A stretch of 64,000 bases of DNA, taken from Hyphomonadaceae bacterium (lineage in GTDB: Bacteria > Pseudomonadota > Alphaproteobacteria > Caulobacterales > Hyphomonadaceae). Where the stretch lies: contig JALHLR010000002.1 of NCBI GenBank assembly GCA_022844475.1, positions 110,512 through 174,511 of the forward strand, in the 5' to 3' direction. Below are positions 1 through 7,787 of this stretch, piece by piece (position 1 is the first letter of the stretch; each line of letters opens with the position of its first letter). A program made the translations under genes and the position numbers. The notes under the pieces were generated by a model, which was not told the origin of the DNA, searched no databases, and worked only from the letters and a program-made list of their open reading frames with translations.

Positions 1-2
1 GC

Positions 3-359
3 TACTGCATGAGCGGCCGCTTCGCCGTCTGCGCAGGCGGCAGCCGCCCGGACTGCGTGAAAGCCACCGCCTCGATCTACGGCGTCCGCCTCGTCACCGG
101 CCAGGAGACCAGCCCGCACCTTGTCGCCAAGCGCTCACCGGCCGAATTCTACTTCGCCTGCGCCGAACGCGATCACTGGGCGCCGCAGGAAATGGTCGAC
201 CAGATGAAGCGCGACCTGAAAGGCGCCCACGGCGAAGTCGAACAATACCCAGACACCGACCACGGCTTCGCCTTCCCGCAACGCCCGGCCTATCGCAAGC
301 TCGCGGCAGAGCAGCATTGGGAGCGGGTGCTGAGCCTGTTCGCGCGAGACCTGCGCTAA
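3..359 (+). CDS. Dienelactone hydrolase family protein, C-terminal part
   Basis: This is the C-terminal part of an alpha/beta hydrolase whose start lies outside the window. The first readable codons give Y-C-M-S-G, which matches the G-Y-C-x-x-G nucleophile elbow of dienelactone hydrolases with Cys as nucleophile. A D-H-G-F segment near residue 82 of the readable part fits the catalytic His of the family. Known members hydrolyse dienelactones or other small esters in the cytosol; the substrate here cannot be told. The stop codon overlaps the end of the convergent gene on the minus strand by a few bases. Confidence 0.8.
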   Translation, partial: YCMSGRFAVCAGGSRPDCVKATASIYGVRLVTGQETSPHLVAKRSPAEFYFACAERDHWAPQEMVDQMKRDLKGAHGEVEQYPDTDHGFAFPQRPAYRKLAAEQHWERVLSLFARDLR

Positions 360-721
360 TACTCGAACAGCTTCGCATCCCGCTCGGCGCGCTTCTTCGC
401 CGCTTCAAGAATGTGCGCCGCCAGAATCTTCTTCGTTCCCTTGCCCTTCAGCGTCACCGCAGGATCGAGATGGTGGCGGTCAACCAGCGCCCTCAATTCC
501 TTCACATCGAATTTCGCCAGCCTTGCCTCGAAGCCAGCCGCGTCCTTCCTGTATTCCACCAGCGGATGAAAGTTCTCGATGCTGCGCTCCGCCATCCGCT
601 TCTCGGTCAACTCCTGGCCAAACTTCGCCAGCGTGTCCTCAAGCTTCTTTCCGAATGCAGGATTGGAAGCCGCCTCTTCCGCAACGACCTTGAAGAGACT
701 CGACAGCGCACGGTCTATCAT
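356..721 (-). CDS. Hypothetical protein, charged and helical (121 aa)
   Basis: I do not recognise this protein. It is rich in Lys, Glu, Ala and Leu, has no signal peptide or membrane segment, and is expected to be almost wholly alpha-helical and cytosolic. It lies 13 bp downstream of a ParA-family ATPase on the same strand, so the two are probably cotranscribed. That makes it a candidate partner or adaptor of the ATPase, but only by position. The start is an ATG at 721 just after the ATPase stop. Confidence 0.65.
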   Translation of the reverse strand: MIDRALSSLFKVVAEEAASNPAFGKKLEDTLAKFGQELTEKRMAERSIENFHPLVEYRKDAAGFEARLAKFDVKELRALVDRHHLDPAVTLKGKGTKKILAAHILEAAKKRAERDAKLFEY

Positions 722-734
722 CGCCAGAGCCCTC

Positions 735-1589
735 TCAGATCAACCCGGCCCGCTCGCGGAACTCGGCCGCGAACGTCCCGATCACCTGCGCCGCCGCGCC
801 GTACTTCTGCTCCAGCGTGCGCTTCTGCTCGGACCATTCCGCCGCCCGCGCGATCTGCTCGGCTTGCGGGATGCGCGTATCGAACACGTGGAACTGTTCT
901 TTCAGCATCGCCGCTTCGCTTGCATGCAGCGTGTTGTGATCCTCGAACTTGGTGATCAGCGTCCAGATACGCTCGTCCGTGAAACGCCTCTGCTCCATCG
1001 ACCGCAGCGCACGCTTGCGAAACGCGAAAATGCCGAGGCGCGAGACATAATCCGGAATGGTGGGGATCACGATGAACTCGGACAACTCGATTGCGGCCTC
1101 GGCAAACATCGAGATGCCCGGCGGGCAATCGAACAGCACAAGGTCGTAACTGTCGCCGACATTCTCGATCGCCGAACTGGTAAGCCTTGAGAAGCGCGTG
1201 TTCAGCTGGCGAATGTCGAACCCCTGCGACACCCACTTCTCCAGTGCGTGCCGCTCGATATAGCGGAACTCCGGCGTCGAGATCAGCAGATCAAGTTGGG
1301 GATCGCCGACAATGTCGCTCACCCGGTTGGCAATGAACTCACGAAAAAAGCGCGGCTCGCCGCCGTAGACATACTGGTTGAAGTATTCATCGATCGTCCG
1401 CCCGCCCTTGCGCAGGTCGATCCAGCGATCCTGCCCGGCCAGCATCATCGACACGTTGGACTGCGGATCGAGGTCGATCACGAGCACGCGCATGCCATCG
1501 CTCGCCAGCACCTCGGCCAGGCTCGCGACTGTCGTCGACTTGCCGACGCCGCCCTTCATGTTGACGACCGAAACCACGCGCGGCGACAC
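735..1589 (-). CDS. ParA/Soj-family ATPase (orphan)
   Basis: This is a deviant Walker-A ATPase of the ParA/MinD superfamily, 284 aa. The P-loop K-G-G-V-G-K-S-T lies at about residues 12-19, Walker B is seen as L-V-I-D-L-D-P-Q, and D-L-V-L-F-D-C-P-P follows near residue 150. Such ATPases position DNA, protein clusters or division sites on the nucleoid or membrane. There is no ParB gene and no visible parS site nearby, so chromosome segregation is unlikely to be its job. Start is GTG at 1589 with GGAG eight bases upstream. It is not MipZ-like at the N-terminus. The 121-aa downstream protein may be its partner (inference). Confidence 0.85.
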   Translation of the reverse strand: MSPRVVSVVNMKGGVGKSTTVASLAEVLASDGMRVLVIDLDPQSNVSMMLAGQDRWIDLRKGGRTIDEYFNQYVYGGEPRFFREFIANRVSDIVGDPQLDLLISTPEFRYIERHALEKWVSQGFDIRQLNTRFSRLTSSAIENVGDSYDLVLFDCPPGISMFAEAAIELSEFIVIPTIPDYVSRLGIFAFRKRALRSMEQRRFTDERIWTLITKFEDHNTLHASEAAMLKEQFHVFDTRIPQAEQIARAAEWSEQKRTLEQKYGAAAQVIGTFAAEFRERAGLI

Positions 1590-1693
1590 GGGCGCAACTC
1601 CACTTGTGCCAGAGGGAATAACCGGAAGCGCAAGCCGTCGTGCGCTTTTGCGCCGAGGTCAAGCAACCAACGCCGATTTAGGCGCCGAAGACC

Positions 1694-2038
1694 CTACTGC
1701 CCCCCAGCCGGCGGCGTGGCCGGGCGCGGCGATTCGGGCGGCAGGAACGGGTTCGTGCCGGGCTCGATATAAACCAGTCCGACCTCCTCGTTGTAACGGG
1801 CGACGCGCTCTTCCTCGGCCTTGTTGATGGCGTCGATCCGCCTGCGCTCCTTCGTCAGGGCCTGCTGCTCCCTGACCCGCTCGAGGCCCGCCTGAACCTC
1901 GGGATCGGCCCACTGGTTGGGCAGGACCCAGACGCAGAACCCGACGATCAGGCCAGCGCCGATGATCGCGTAGTTCCAGTACTTCCAGCCAAAGTTTATC
2001 GGCTTCCAGTGCCTTGAAGGATTTCTCTCGTCTGTCAT
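1694..2038 (-). CDS. Small membrane protein following glutathione reductase (114 aa)
   Basis: This unrecognised protein has one hydrophobic segment at about residues 19-37 (Y-W-N-Y-A-I-I-G-A-G-L-I-V-G), then a charged helical stretch and a Pro-rich tail, so it is probably a single-pass membrane protein with a soluble C-terminal domain. Its ATG lies 1 bp after the glutathione reductase stop, which implies translational coupling with that gene. No function can be assigned. Confidence 0.65.
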   Translation of the reverse strand: MTDERNPSRHWKPINFGWKYWNYAIIGAGLIVGFCVWVLPNQWADPEVQAGLERVREQQALTKERRRIDAINKAEEERVARYNEEVGLVYIEPGTNPFLPPESPRPATPPAGGQ

Positions 2039-2039
2039 T

Positions 2040-3419
2040 TCAAACCGGCTTCAATTCTGGCGGCACAAACTTTTCGCGCAACGTAACGAGCTCCTCGGCG
2101 ACCGAGGGATGCAACGCGCAGGTGCGGTCGAAATCGGCCTTTGTCGCGCCCATCTTTACGGCGATCGCCACCGCCTGGATGATTTCCGGCGCGTCCGGTC
2201 CGACAATATGAACGCCCACCACGCGCTCATCCTCGGCCCGCACCACGATCTTCATTAGCACACGTTCCTCATCCCCCGTGAGCATATCTTTCATCGGGCG
2301 AAACCGTGTCTTGTAGATGTCCACCTGCCCGAACAGGCGGCGCGCCTCCGCCTCGGTCATCCCCACCACGCCAACGGGCGGCTGGGCGAAAACGGCGATC
2401 GGCACGTCGGCATGATCGAACTGTGTCGGAAGATTCATGTATTCCGTCTGGGCAAACGCCTGCGCTTCCCGGATCGCGACGGGGGTCAGGTTCAGCCTGT
2501 CCGTCACGTCTCCCACGGCGAAGATGTGCGCCGCGCTTGAGCGCGAATAGCCATCTACCTCGACCGCACCCTTGTCGTTCACCTTCACGCCGGCCTTCTC
2601 GAGACCAAGGCCGCGCGTATGCGGCTCGCGACCGACGGCGAACAACACCTTGTCCGCCGTCACGCTCTCGCCATTGGACAGCGTCACCTTGAGCTTACCG
2701 TCATCCTTCGCGATGACCTTGGGCGAGGCATGTGTGATCACCCTCACGCCCTTCCGCTTCAACTCATCATGCACATGCGTGCGCACATCATCGTCAAATC
2801 CGCGAAGCACTGTCTCGCCGCGATAGACGAGGCACACGCGCGCGCCGAGCCCGCGCATGATCCCTGCGAACTCGACGGCGATATAGCCGCCACCGATGAT
2901 CACGATGTGCCCGGGTATCTCATCCAAGTGAAACATCTCGTTGGACGAGATCGCCAGATCTACCCCCTCGACATCCTTCGGCATGATCGGCGATCCGCCT
3001 GTCGCGATCAGGATTTTCTTCGCCGTCACCGTGCGCCCGGACTTTGTGAGTTTCAGCGTGTGCGGATCGACGAACTCCACCCGCTCCTCGATGATCTCCG
3101 CGCCCGAATTGCGCAGGTTGCGGGCATAAATGCCGGACAGCCGGTCGATCTCCCGGTGCATCCGGTCCATGAACAGGTTGTGATCGTAGGTCGCGTTGTC
3201 GACGTTCCAGCCATAGCCCTTCGCATGCGTGATCGCGCTGCCGAACTCGCTGGCATAGACCATGTACTTCTTGGGAATGCAGCCACGCACCACGCAGGTA
3301 CCGCCAGTGCGATACTCCTCAGCCACTGCCACCTTGGCGCCCGACATCGCCGCCAGCCGCGAGGCGCGAACGCCGCCTGAGCCGGCGCCGATCACGAACA
3401 GGTCATAGTCATAGGCCAT
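2040..3419 (-). CDS. gor: Glutathione-disulfide reductase
   Basis: This FAD/NADPH enzyme reduces glutathione disulfide to glutathione in the cytosol. At 459 aa it has the family length. The FAD Rossmann motif G-A-G-S-G-G is at about residues 11-16, the redox disulfide motif G-G-T-C-V-V-R-G-C-I-P-K is near residues 39-50, a second nucleotide motif G-G-G-Y-I-A is near 175, and the C-terminal H-P-S-V-A-E-E supplies the His-Glu pair. It is probably cotranscribed with the small membrane protein that follows 1 bp later. An orthologous mercuric or trypanothione reductase is less likely because the redox loop and the C-terminus fit Gor. Confidence 0.92.
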   Translation of the reverse strand: MAYDYDLFVIGAGSGGVRASRLAAMSGAKVAVAEEYRTGGTCVVRGCIPKKYMVYASEFGSAITHAKGYGWNVDNATYDHNLFMDRMHREIDRLSGIYARNLRNSGAEIIEERVEFVDPHTLKLTKSGRTVTAKKILIATGGSPIMPKDVEGVDLAISSNEMFHLDEIPGHIVIIGGGYIAVEFAGIMRGLGARVCLVYRGETVLRGFDDDVRTHVHDELKRKGVRVITHASPKVIAKDDGKLKVTLSNGESVTADKVLFAVGREPHTRGLGLEKAGVKVNDKGAVEVDGYSRSSAAHIFAVGDVTDRLNLTPVAIREAQAFAQTEYMNLPTQFDHADVPIAVFAQPPVGVVGMTEAEARRLFGQVDIYKTRFRPMKDMLTGDEERVLMKIVVRAEDERVVGVHIVGPDAPEIIQAVAIAVKMGATKADFDRTCALHPSVAEELVTLREKFVPPELKPV

Positions 3420-3484
3420 CAGGCGCCCCGAGGTGCTGCTAGGGCCTTATCTAGGGATTTGCGAACGATGGCGAAAGCCTGACC

Positions 3485-3859
3485 TTACTTCACCGCCAGC
3501 GGCCAGGCCGGGCCGACGCCGCTTGCCGGCTTGCCCGGCGCATCCGCGCGATATGTGTAAAGTGGCTTGCCCTTGTAGGCCCACTGCTTTGAACCATCAT
3601 CGCGCGTGACCACGGTCCAGTCGCCATCATCCGCCGCGCCGGCCGCAGCAGCGAGCGGAGGCCACGCCGTCGCGCAGGCATTGTTGCAGGCCGACTTGCC
3701 CGCCGTGCGATCGTTGGCAAACGTGTAGAGCGGCTTCCCATCCGGCGCGATGAACGCGCCGTCGTTCTCGGTAACGCCAGGAGGGCTCGCCCACGCAGCG
3801 CCGCTCAGGGCGATCATCGTGACAACAGCCAGACCAGCAAGAGAGCGCATCGGAATCAT
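3485..3859 (-). CDS. Secreted repeat lipoprotein-15 family protein (COG4315 type)
   Basis: This small exported protein (124 aa) has a signal peptide of about 24 residues ending A-W-A. The mature part has two copies of the P-L-Y-T-(F/Y) motif followed by D, typical of the secreted repeat family PF03640. A C-N-N-A-C-A-T-A-W-P-P segment lies between the copies. The family is common in bacterial envelopes but its biochemical role is not settled. It stands alone between gor and a DUF2059-like gene on the same strand. Confidence 0.8.
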   Translation of the reverse strand: MIPMRSLAGLAVVTMIALSGAAWASPPGVTENDGAFIAPDGKPLYTFANDRTAGKSACNNACATAWPPLAAAAGAADDGDWTVVTRDDGSKQWAYKGKPLYTYRADAPGKPASGVGPAWPLAVK

Positions 3860-3922
3860 CCCTGCAACCGGCGCGGTTCAGCGCCGGACATCAGGGTACC
3901 ACTCGCACGCTGGCGGGCAATC

Positions 3923-4453
3923 TCAGTTCGGCAGCACCATGCCAGGCGGCAGCTGGGGCATGCCCTCCGGCTGCGGCGGCGGGGCGGGTGCCGCCCCCGT
4001 CGGCCAGCCGGAATTCACGCGCGCAACGGCACGCGTCGCAGCTTCCTTGGCGAGTCCATCCAGAAGGGCCATCGGATCCTGCATCGCGATCTCCTGCCGT
4101 TCCACAACCGCCTTGCCCTCTTTCGAGACCAGCAGCTTGTGCAGGAAATCGAGCTCCTTGATGTTGAACTCCCGGCTAAGGCTGGCGACCAGCGACTTCT
4201 TCACGTCCGGCAGCTTGCTTTCCATCTCGCGATTGATGGCGATCAGCGTCTGGTTCACCTGATCCTGGCTGATCGAGCCCTGATACATCAGGCCCTGTAC
4301 CTGCTGGCGGGCAAACTGGACGACCATGCCCTCGTTGATCACCACGTCGGCAATCTTTGCGGCGAGTCGTTCCTCGCCGACCGGGACACCAACCGGCTGG
4401 CAGGCAGCCAGGCCAAGCACGGCGCCGGCGAGAGCGGTTTTCCACAAGGTCAT
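3923..4453 (-). CDS. DUF2059-like lipoprotein
   Basis: A predicted lipoprotein of 176 aa. The N-terminus M-T-L-W-K leads into a hydrophobic stretch with a lipobox L-A-A-C at about residues 16-19. The rest is helical, and its C-terminal half (E-L-D-F-L-H-K-L-L-V-S-K-E-G-K) resembles the DUF2059 pattern of a helix before a conserved Gly-Lys. The tail is rich in Pro. I chose the ATG at 4453 because it directly precedes the signal sequence and has a GGAAAG ribosome site; an upstream in-frame Met would bury the signal. Function is unknown. Confidence 0.7.
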   Translation of the reverse strand: MTLWKTALAGAVLGLAACQPVGVPVGEERLAAKIADVVINEGMVVQFARQQVQGLMYQGSISQDQVNQTLIAINREMESKLPDVKKSLVASLSREFNIKELDFLHKLLVSKEGKAVVERQEIAMQDPMALLDGLAKEAATRAVARVNSGWPTGAAPAPPPQPEGMPQLPPGMVLPN

Positions 4454-4544
4454 CGGGTCTTTCCTGTCCGTATCGGCATCCGGTTGCGGCTGGCCTGTAC
4501 CATCCGTCGCGACCAATCCCTAGAGCTTTTGGCGTCGCGGGATT

Positions 4545-5243
4545 CTAGCGTGGATCGACGAAGCGCGCGCCGGCATCTTCCCCAACGATCACGCGGTCCG
4601 CCATCCCGATGAACAGCCCGTGCTCCACCACGCCCGGCAGGTTATCCAGCAGCACGGAAAGTTCGATCGGGTCGGCAATCACCCCGCAGGCGAGGTCGAG
4701 AATCAGGTGCCCGCCATCCGTATGCAGCAGGCTTTCCGCCGTCGCCATCCGCCAGGACGACGTCGCAACCGTCATCCCGGCCTCCGCCATACGCCAGTGG
4801 ATACGCCGCCGCGTCAGCTCGGCCCCGAAACTATTGATCTCCACCGGCAGGGCAAACCCTCCCAGGTGCTCGACCTGCTTTGACGGGTCCGTGATCACGA
4901 CCATTCGGTCGGACGCCTCTGCAATGATCTTCTCGCGCAGCAGCGCCGCCCCGCCGCCCTTGATCAGATTGAGGTCCGGATCAAACTCGTCCGCCCCATC
5001 GATCGTCAGGTCGATCCGCTGCAGCTCGTCCGGCGACACGATCCGCACGCCCAGCGATCGGGCCAGCCTGTCCGTGGCCTCCGACGTCGGCGTGCCCACA
5101 ACCCTCAGTCCCTGCGCCACCCGCTCGGCCAGAAGCCGCACAAAGATTGCCGCCGTCGAACCGGTACCAAGGCCCAGCACCATGTCGGGCTGCACCAGAT
5201 CGAGCGCAGCCTGCGCTGCATTCCGCTTCGCAGTGTCTGACAC
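4545..5243 (-). CDS. rpiA: Ribose-5-phosphate isomerase A
   Basis: RpiA interconverts ribose 5-phosphate and ribulose 5-phosphate in the non-oxidative pentose phosphate pathway. The 232-aa protein shows the family motifs G-L-G-T-G-S-T-A (about 24-31), the catalytic D-G-A-D-E (about 84-88) and K-G-G-G-A-A-L-L-R-E-K (about 97-107). The start lies 3 bp after the stop of the upstream DUF6489 gene, so the two form an operon. Confidence 0.95.
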   Translation of the reverse strand: MSDTAKRNAAQAALDLVQPDMVLGLGTGSTAAIFVRLLAERVAQGLRVVGTPTSEATDRLARSLGVRIVSPDELQRIDLTIDGADEFDPDLNLIKGGGAALLREKIIAEASDRMVVITDPSKQVEHLGGFALPVEINSFGAELTRRRIHWRMAEAGMTVATSSWRMATAESLLHTDGGHLILDLACGVIADPIELSVLLDNLPGVVEHGLFIGMADRVIVGEDAGARFVDPR

Positions 5244-5246
5244 GAC

Positions 5247-5501
5247 TCAGGTCTTCTTGCTGGTGTCGCCCGCCGCGGCGCGCGCGCCTGCGCCCATCAG
5301 CTGCATGAAGCTGTCAGTCGCCTGGCCGCCCATCGAGTACCACTGCTTCAGGTAGAATTCCGGGCTCACGAGCTCCACATTCTGCTCGATCCGCTGCTTC
5401 ACCGACGCCACCAGCGTCTCGTTGATCGGGCTGACATCCGGCAGGCCCAGAAACGCACGCGCTTCCTCCGGCGTGCATTCGACCGTGATGTTCATCTTCA
5501 T
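5247..5501 (-). CDS. DUF6489 family protein
   Basis: This small cytosolic protein (84 aa) has the typical start M-K-M-N-I-T-V-E-C-T-P-E-E-A-R. The family is conserved next to housekeeping genes in Alphaproteobacteria, without a known function. The start at 5501 is supported by GGAG nine bases upstream. It is the first gene of an operon with rpiA and diverges from the DUF2239 gene across a region containing a perfect inverted repeat. Confidence 0.75.
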   Translation of the reverse strand: MKMNITVECTPEEARAFLGLPDVSPINETLVASVKQRIEQNVELVSPEFYLKQWYSMGGQATDSFMQLMGAGARAAAGDTSKKT

Positions 5502-5594
5502 CGCGCGACTCCATGGCCCGCAGGCACCAGATCTCATTGCCATAGCTTTGAAAACCTTGCGCCGCCCTAACGGAGAGTTGCGGGCGGCAGGTTT

Positions 5595-5634
5595 TTACCC
5601 GGACGTAATTGACGGATGTATTATATCCGGGTAA
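5595..5634. promoter_or_regulatory. Perfect 9-bp inverted repeat in a divergent promoter region
   Basis: TTACCCGGA at 5595-5603 and its exact reverse complement TCCGGGTAA at 5626-5634 flank an AT-rich stretch, with centres 31 bp apart, about three helical turns. Each arm also approximates the small palindrome TA-CCCGG-TA. The site sits between the divergent DUF6489-rpiA operon and the DUF2239 gene, 27 bp before the latter's start codon. It looks like an operator for a dimeric regulator binding two sites on the same DNA face; the regulator is unknown. Confidence 0.5.
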
Positions 5635-5660
5635 TATCATTCGGATTCATGGAGCCGCCA

Positions 5661-6254
5661 ATGACCCCTCCTCCCACCGCCATAGCCTTCGAAGGCGGAC
5701 ACAGGATCGCCGAGGGCCCGCTCGCCGATGTAGCCGTGGCGATGCGCAAGCGCGCCGGCAAGGCGACCCATGAAGCCATTCTCGTCTTCGACTACGAGAC
5801 CGGAAAAAGCCTCCAGATCGATCTCAGCGGCTCGGACGAGGATGTGCGTGCAAGGCTTGCCGCCAACCTCCCCACCGAAGCGTCCGCCGACCCGTTCAGT
5901 GCCACGCCGCGTGGCCCCGGACGGCCCCGACTCGGCGTCATCGCGCGCGAAGTCACGCTGCTGCCGCGCCACTGGGACTGGCTCAACGCACAGCCCGGCG
6001 GCGCATCCGTCGCCCTGCGCAAGCTCGTCGAGGAGGCCCGCAAGGCGCGTAGCGATACCGACACCGTGCGGTCGCGGCAGGAAGCTGCCTATCGCTTCAT
6101 GTCCGCCATCGCGGGCGACTGGCCGAACTACGAGGAAACAAACCGCGCCCTGTTCGCAAGCGACGCCGATCGCTTCCACCAACTCACCGCCAGCTGGCCA
6201 GCCGATGTCCGCGACCACGCGCGTCGCCTCGCATTCGGCCCGCCACACGCTTGA
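5661..6254 (+). CDS. DUF2239 family protein
   Basis: This protein of 197 aa matches the DUF2239 pattern. An N-terminal domain resembles a small beta fold with L-V-F-D-Y-E-T-G-K near residues 42-50. A middle segment G-R-P-R-L-G-V-I-A-R-E-V-T-L-L-P-R-H-W-D-W-L follows, and the C-terminal half is helical (Y-R-F-M-S-A-I-A-G-D-W-P-N-Y-E-E). Function is unknown. I placed the start at 5661 since GGAG is correctly spaced six bases upstream. An operator-like repeat precedes it. Confidence 0.75.
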   Translation: MTPPPTAIAFEGGHRIAEGPLADVAVAMRKRAGKATHEAILVFDYETGKSLQIDLSGSDEDVRARLAANLPTEASADPFSATPRGPGRPRLGVIAREVTLLPRHWDWLNAQPGGASVALRKLVEEARKARSDTDTVRSRQEAAYRFMSAIAGDWPNYEETNRALFASDADRFHQLTASWPADVRDHARRLAFGPPHA

Positions 6255-6303
6255 CCACACCTGACCCGCAGGCGCATTCCTCGCGCAGCAGCGGAGATCA
6301 GAC

Positions 6304-7101
6304 ATGGCCGGCAAACGCGGTCGCGGACAGACAGCCCTGATCACCGGCGCCTCCGCCGGCATCGGTGTCGATCTCGCCGCGTGCTTCGCGAAGGACGGCT
6401 ATGATCTCATCATCACGGCGCGCACAGAGGCCGCCTTGCGCGACGTCGCTGACCGCATCTCGAAAGCACACGGTGTAAAAGTCACGCCCATCACCTGCGA
6501 CCTCGGCGCGCCCGGCGGCGGCGCGAGGCTCGCAGCCGACATCGCCCAGCGCAGCCTCACCGTCGATGTGCTCGTCAACAATGCCGGCTTTGGATTCACC
6601 GGACCATTCGCCGAGGCGCCGATCGACCAGCATCTTGGCATGATCGACCTCAACGTCCGCGCGCTCACCGAACTCACGCACATCTACTGGAAGTCGATGC
6701 TCACGAAAAAGCGCGGCGGCATCCTCAACGTCGCCTCCACCGCCGCCTTCCAGCCAGGCCCGCTGATGTCGGTTTACTACGCCTCGAAAGCCTTCGTGCT
6801 CTCCTTCACCGAAGCGCTCTGGGAAGAAGCGCGCGGCACAGGCGTCCACGTCACCGCCCTCTGCCCCGGCCCCACCGTCTCCAGCTTCCACGGCCGCGCC
6901 GGCACCGACAAGACCCGCCTCTTCGGCGCCGCAAAACCGATGGCCTCAATGCCCGTCGCGCAGATGGGCTATGATGGCTTCCGCAGAAACAAGCGCGTCG
7001 TCGTCGCCGGCGCCCTCAACAAGACCCTGGTCGGCGCGACGCGCGTCGCACCACGCGGCCTGCTGCTGCGCACGGTACGTCACCTGCAGGGACCGGCATA
7101 G
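6304..7101 (+). CDS. Short-chain dehydrogenase/reductase (COG0300 type)
   Basis: A classical SDR of 265 aa. The NAD(P) motif is T-G-A-S-A-G-I-G at about residues 14-21, N-N-A-G lies near 92, the catalytic Ser is in V-A-S-T-A near 143, and Y-Y-A-S-K supplies Tyr and Lys near 157-161. The T-A-R-T-E after beta strand 2 suggests NADP(H). The closest broad group is the DltE-like SDRs; the substrate is unknown. A small HTH protein follows on the same strand and may be linked. Confidence 0.85.
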   Translation: MAGKRGRGQTALITGASAGIGVDLAACFAKDGYDLIITARTEAALRDVADRISKAHGVKVTPITCDLGAPGGGARLAADIAQRSLTVDVLVNNAGFGFTGPFAEAPIDQHLGMIDLNVRALTELTHIYWKSMLTKKRGGILNVASTAAFQPGPLMSVYYASKAFVLSFTEALWEEARGTGVHVTALCPGPTVSSFHGRAGTDKTRLFGAAKPMASMPVAQMGYDGFRRNKRVVVAGALNKTLVGATRVAPRGLLLRTVRHLQGPA

Positions 7102-7179
7102 GCGCATGACGACACCGTCAACCCGCCCGCTCGCAATGGCCGCAAGCCATGCATCTTCCACGCCCTGGAGAATTATCGC

Positions 7180-7680
7180 TTGAGCGCCTCGACAGACTCC
7201 GGCCCCGTCATCCCCCGCGAGTCCCGCCCGCGCGCCTACGCTGGCGTCGAGCTATTGCTGGAACTCATGCATATCCTGCGGGAAGCCACTCAGCTCGACC
7301 ACGACTCGATCATCATCGCCTGCGTCGTGAACCACGCAACGATGCGTCCGCTGCTGACCGGGCCAGACGCGCCGCTTGATCTGATCGACGCCGCCAATCC
7401 GCCAGATCACCAGCGCGGATCGATATCGCGCTCATCGGTGGCGGACATCACCGGCATTCCTCGCGAGACCGTGCGCCGGAAGATCAACCACCTGATCGAG
7501 ATCGGCATACTTGTGGAAGCCGCGCCCGGACACGTTCGTCCTGTCGCCGCTCTTGCCAATCCTGTCTGGCAGAAGGTGGCTGATAATGGCTTCGCAGCGG
7601 TCAAGCGATTCAACAGACAGCTTGCACAACTTGGCTGCGAAAGCGCCTGCGATCACGAAGGAACGGCGAAGACCAGATAG
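7180..7680 (+). CDS. Winged-helix DNA-binding protein (putative)
   Basis: A 166-aa protein whose central segment R-S-S-V-A-D-I-T-G-I-P-R-E-T-V-R-R-K-I-N at about residues 87-106 has the spacing of a helix-turn-helix, followed by L-I-E-I-G-I-L-V-E as a wing. The pattern resembles MarR/GntR-type winged helices but I cannot place it in a family. Start is TTG at 7180 with GGAG nine bases upstream. It may regulate the SDR upstream or the dehydrogenase downstream. Confidence 0.65.
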   Translation: MSASTDSGPVIPRESRPRAYAGVELLLELMHILREATQLDHDSIIIACVVNHATMRPLLTGPDAPLDLIDAANPPDHQRGSISRSSVADITGIPRETVRRKINHLIEIGILVEAAPGHVRPVAALANPVWQKVADNGFAAVKRFNRQLAQLGCESACDHEGTAKTR

Positions 7681-7787
7681 TTGGACGCGAGCCCGCCTTG
7701 ACCTCTCACGGTCTGGCCTCGCCCCGCATCCGTGCTAGGGATGCCCGCAGAAACGACCCCTAAGACAACCAATTGGGAGACCCCACC

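Noticed and set aside
735..1589. Identification of the ParA protein as MipZ
   Set aside because: MipZ begins with a different P-loop context (N-E-K-G-G-x-G-K). Here the N-M-K-G-G-V-G-K form is that of Soj/ParA proteins.
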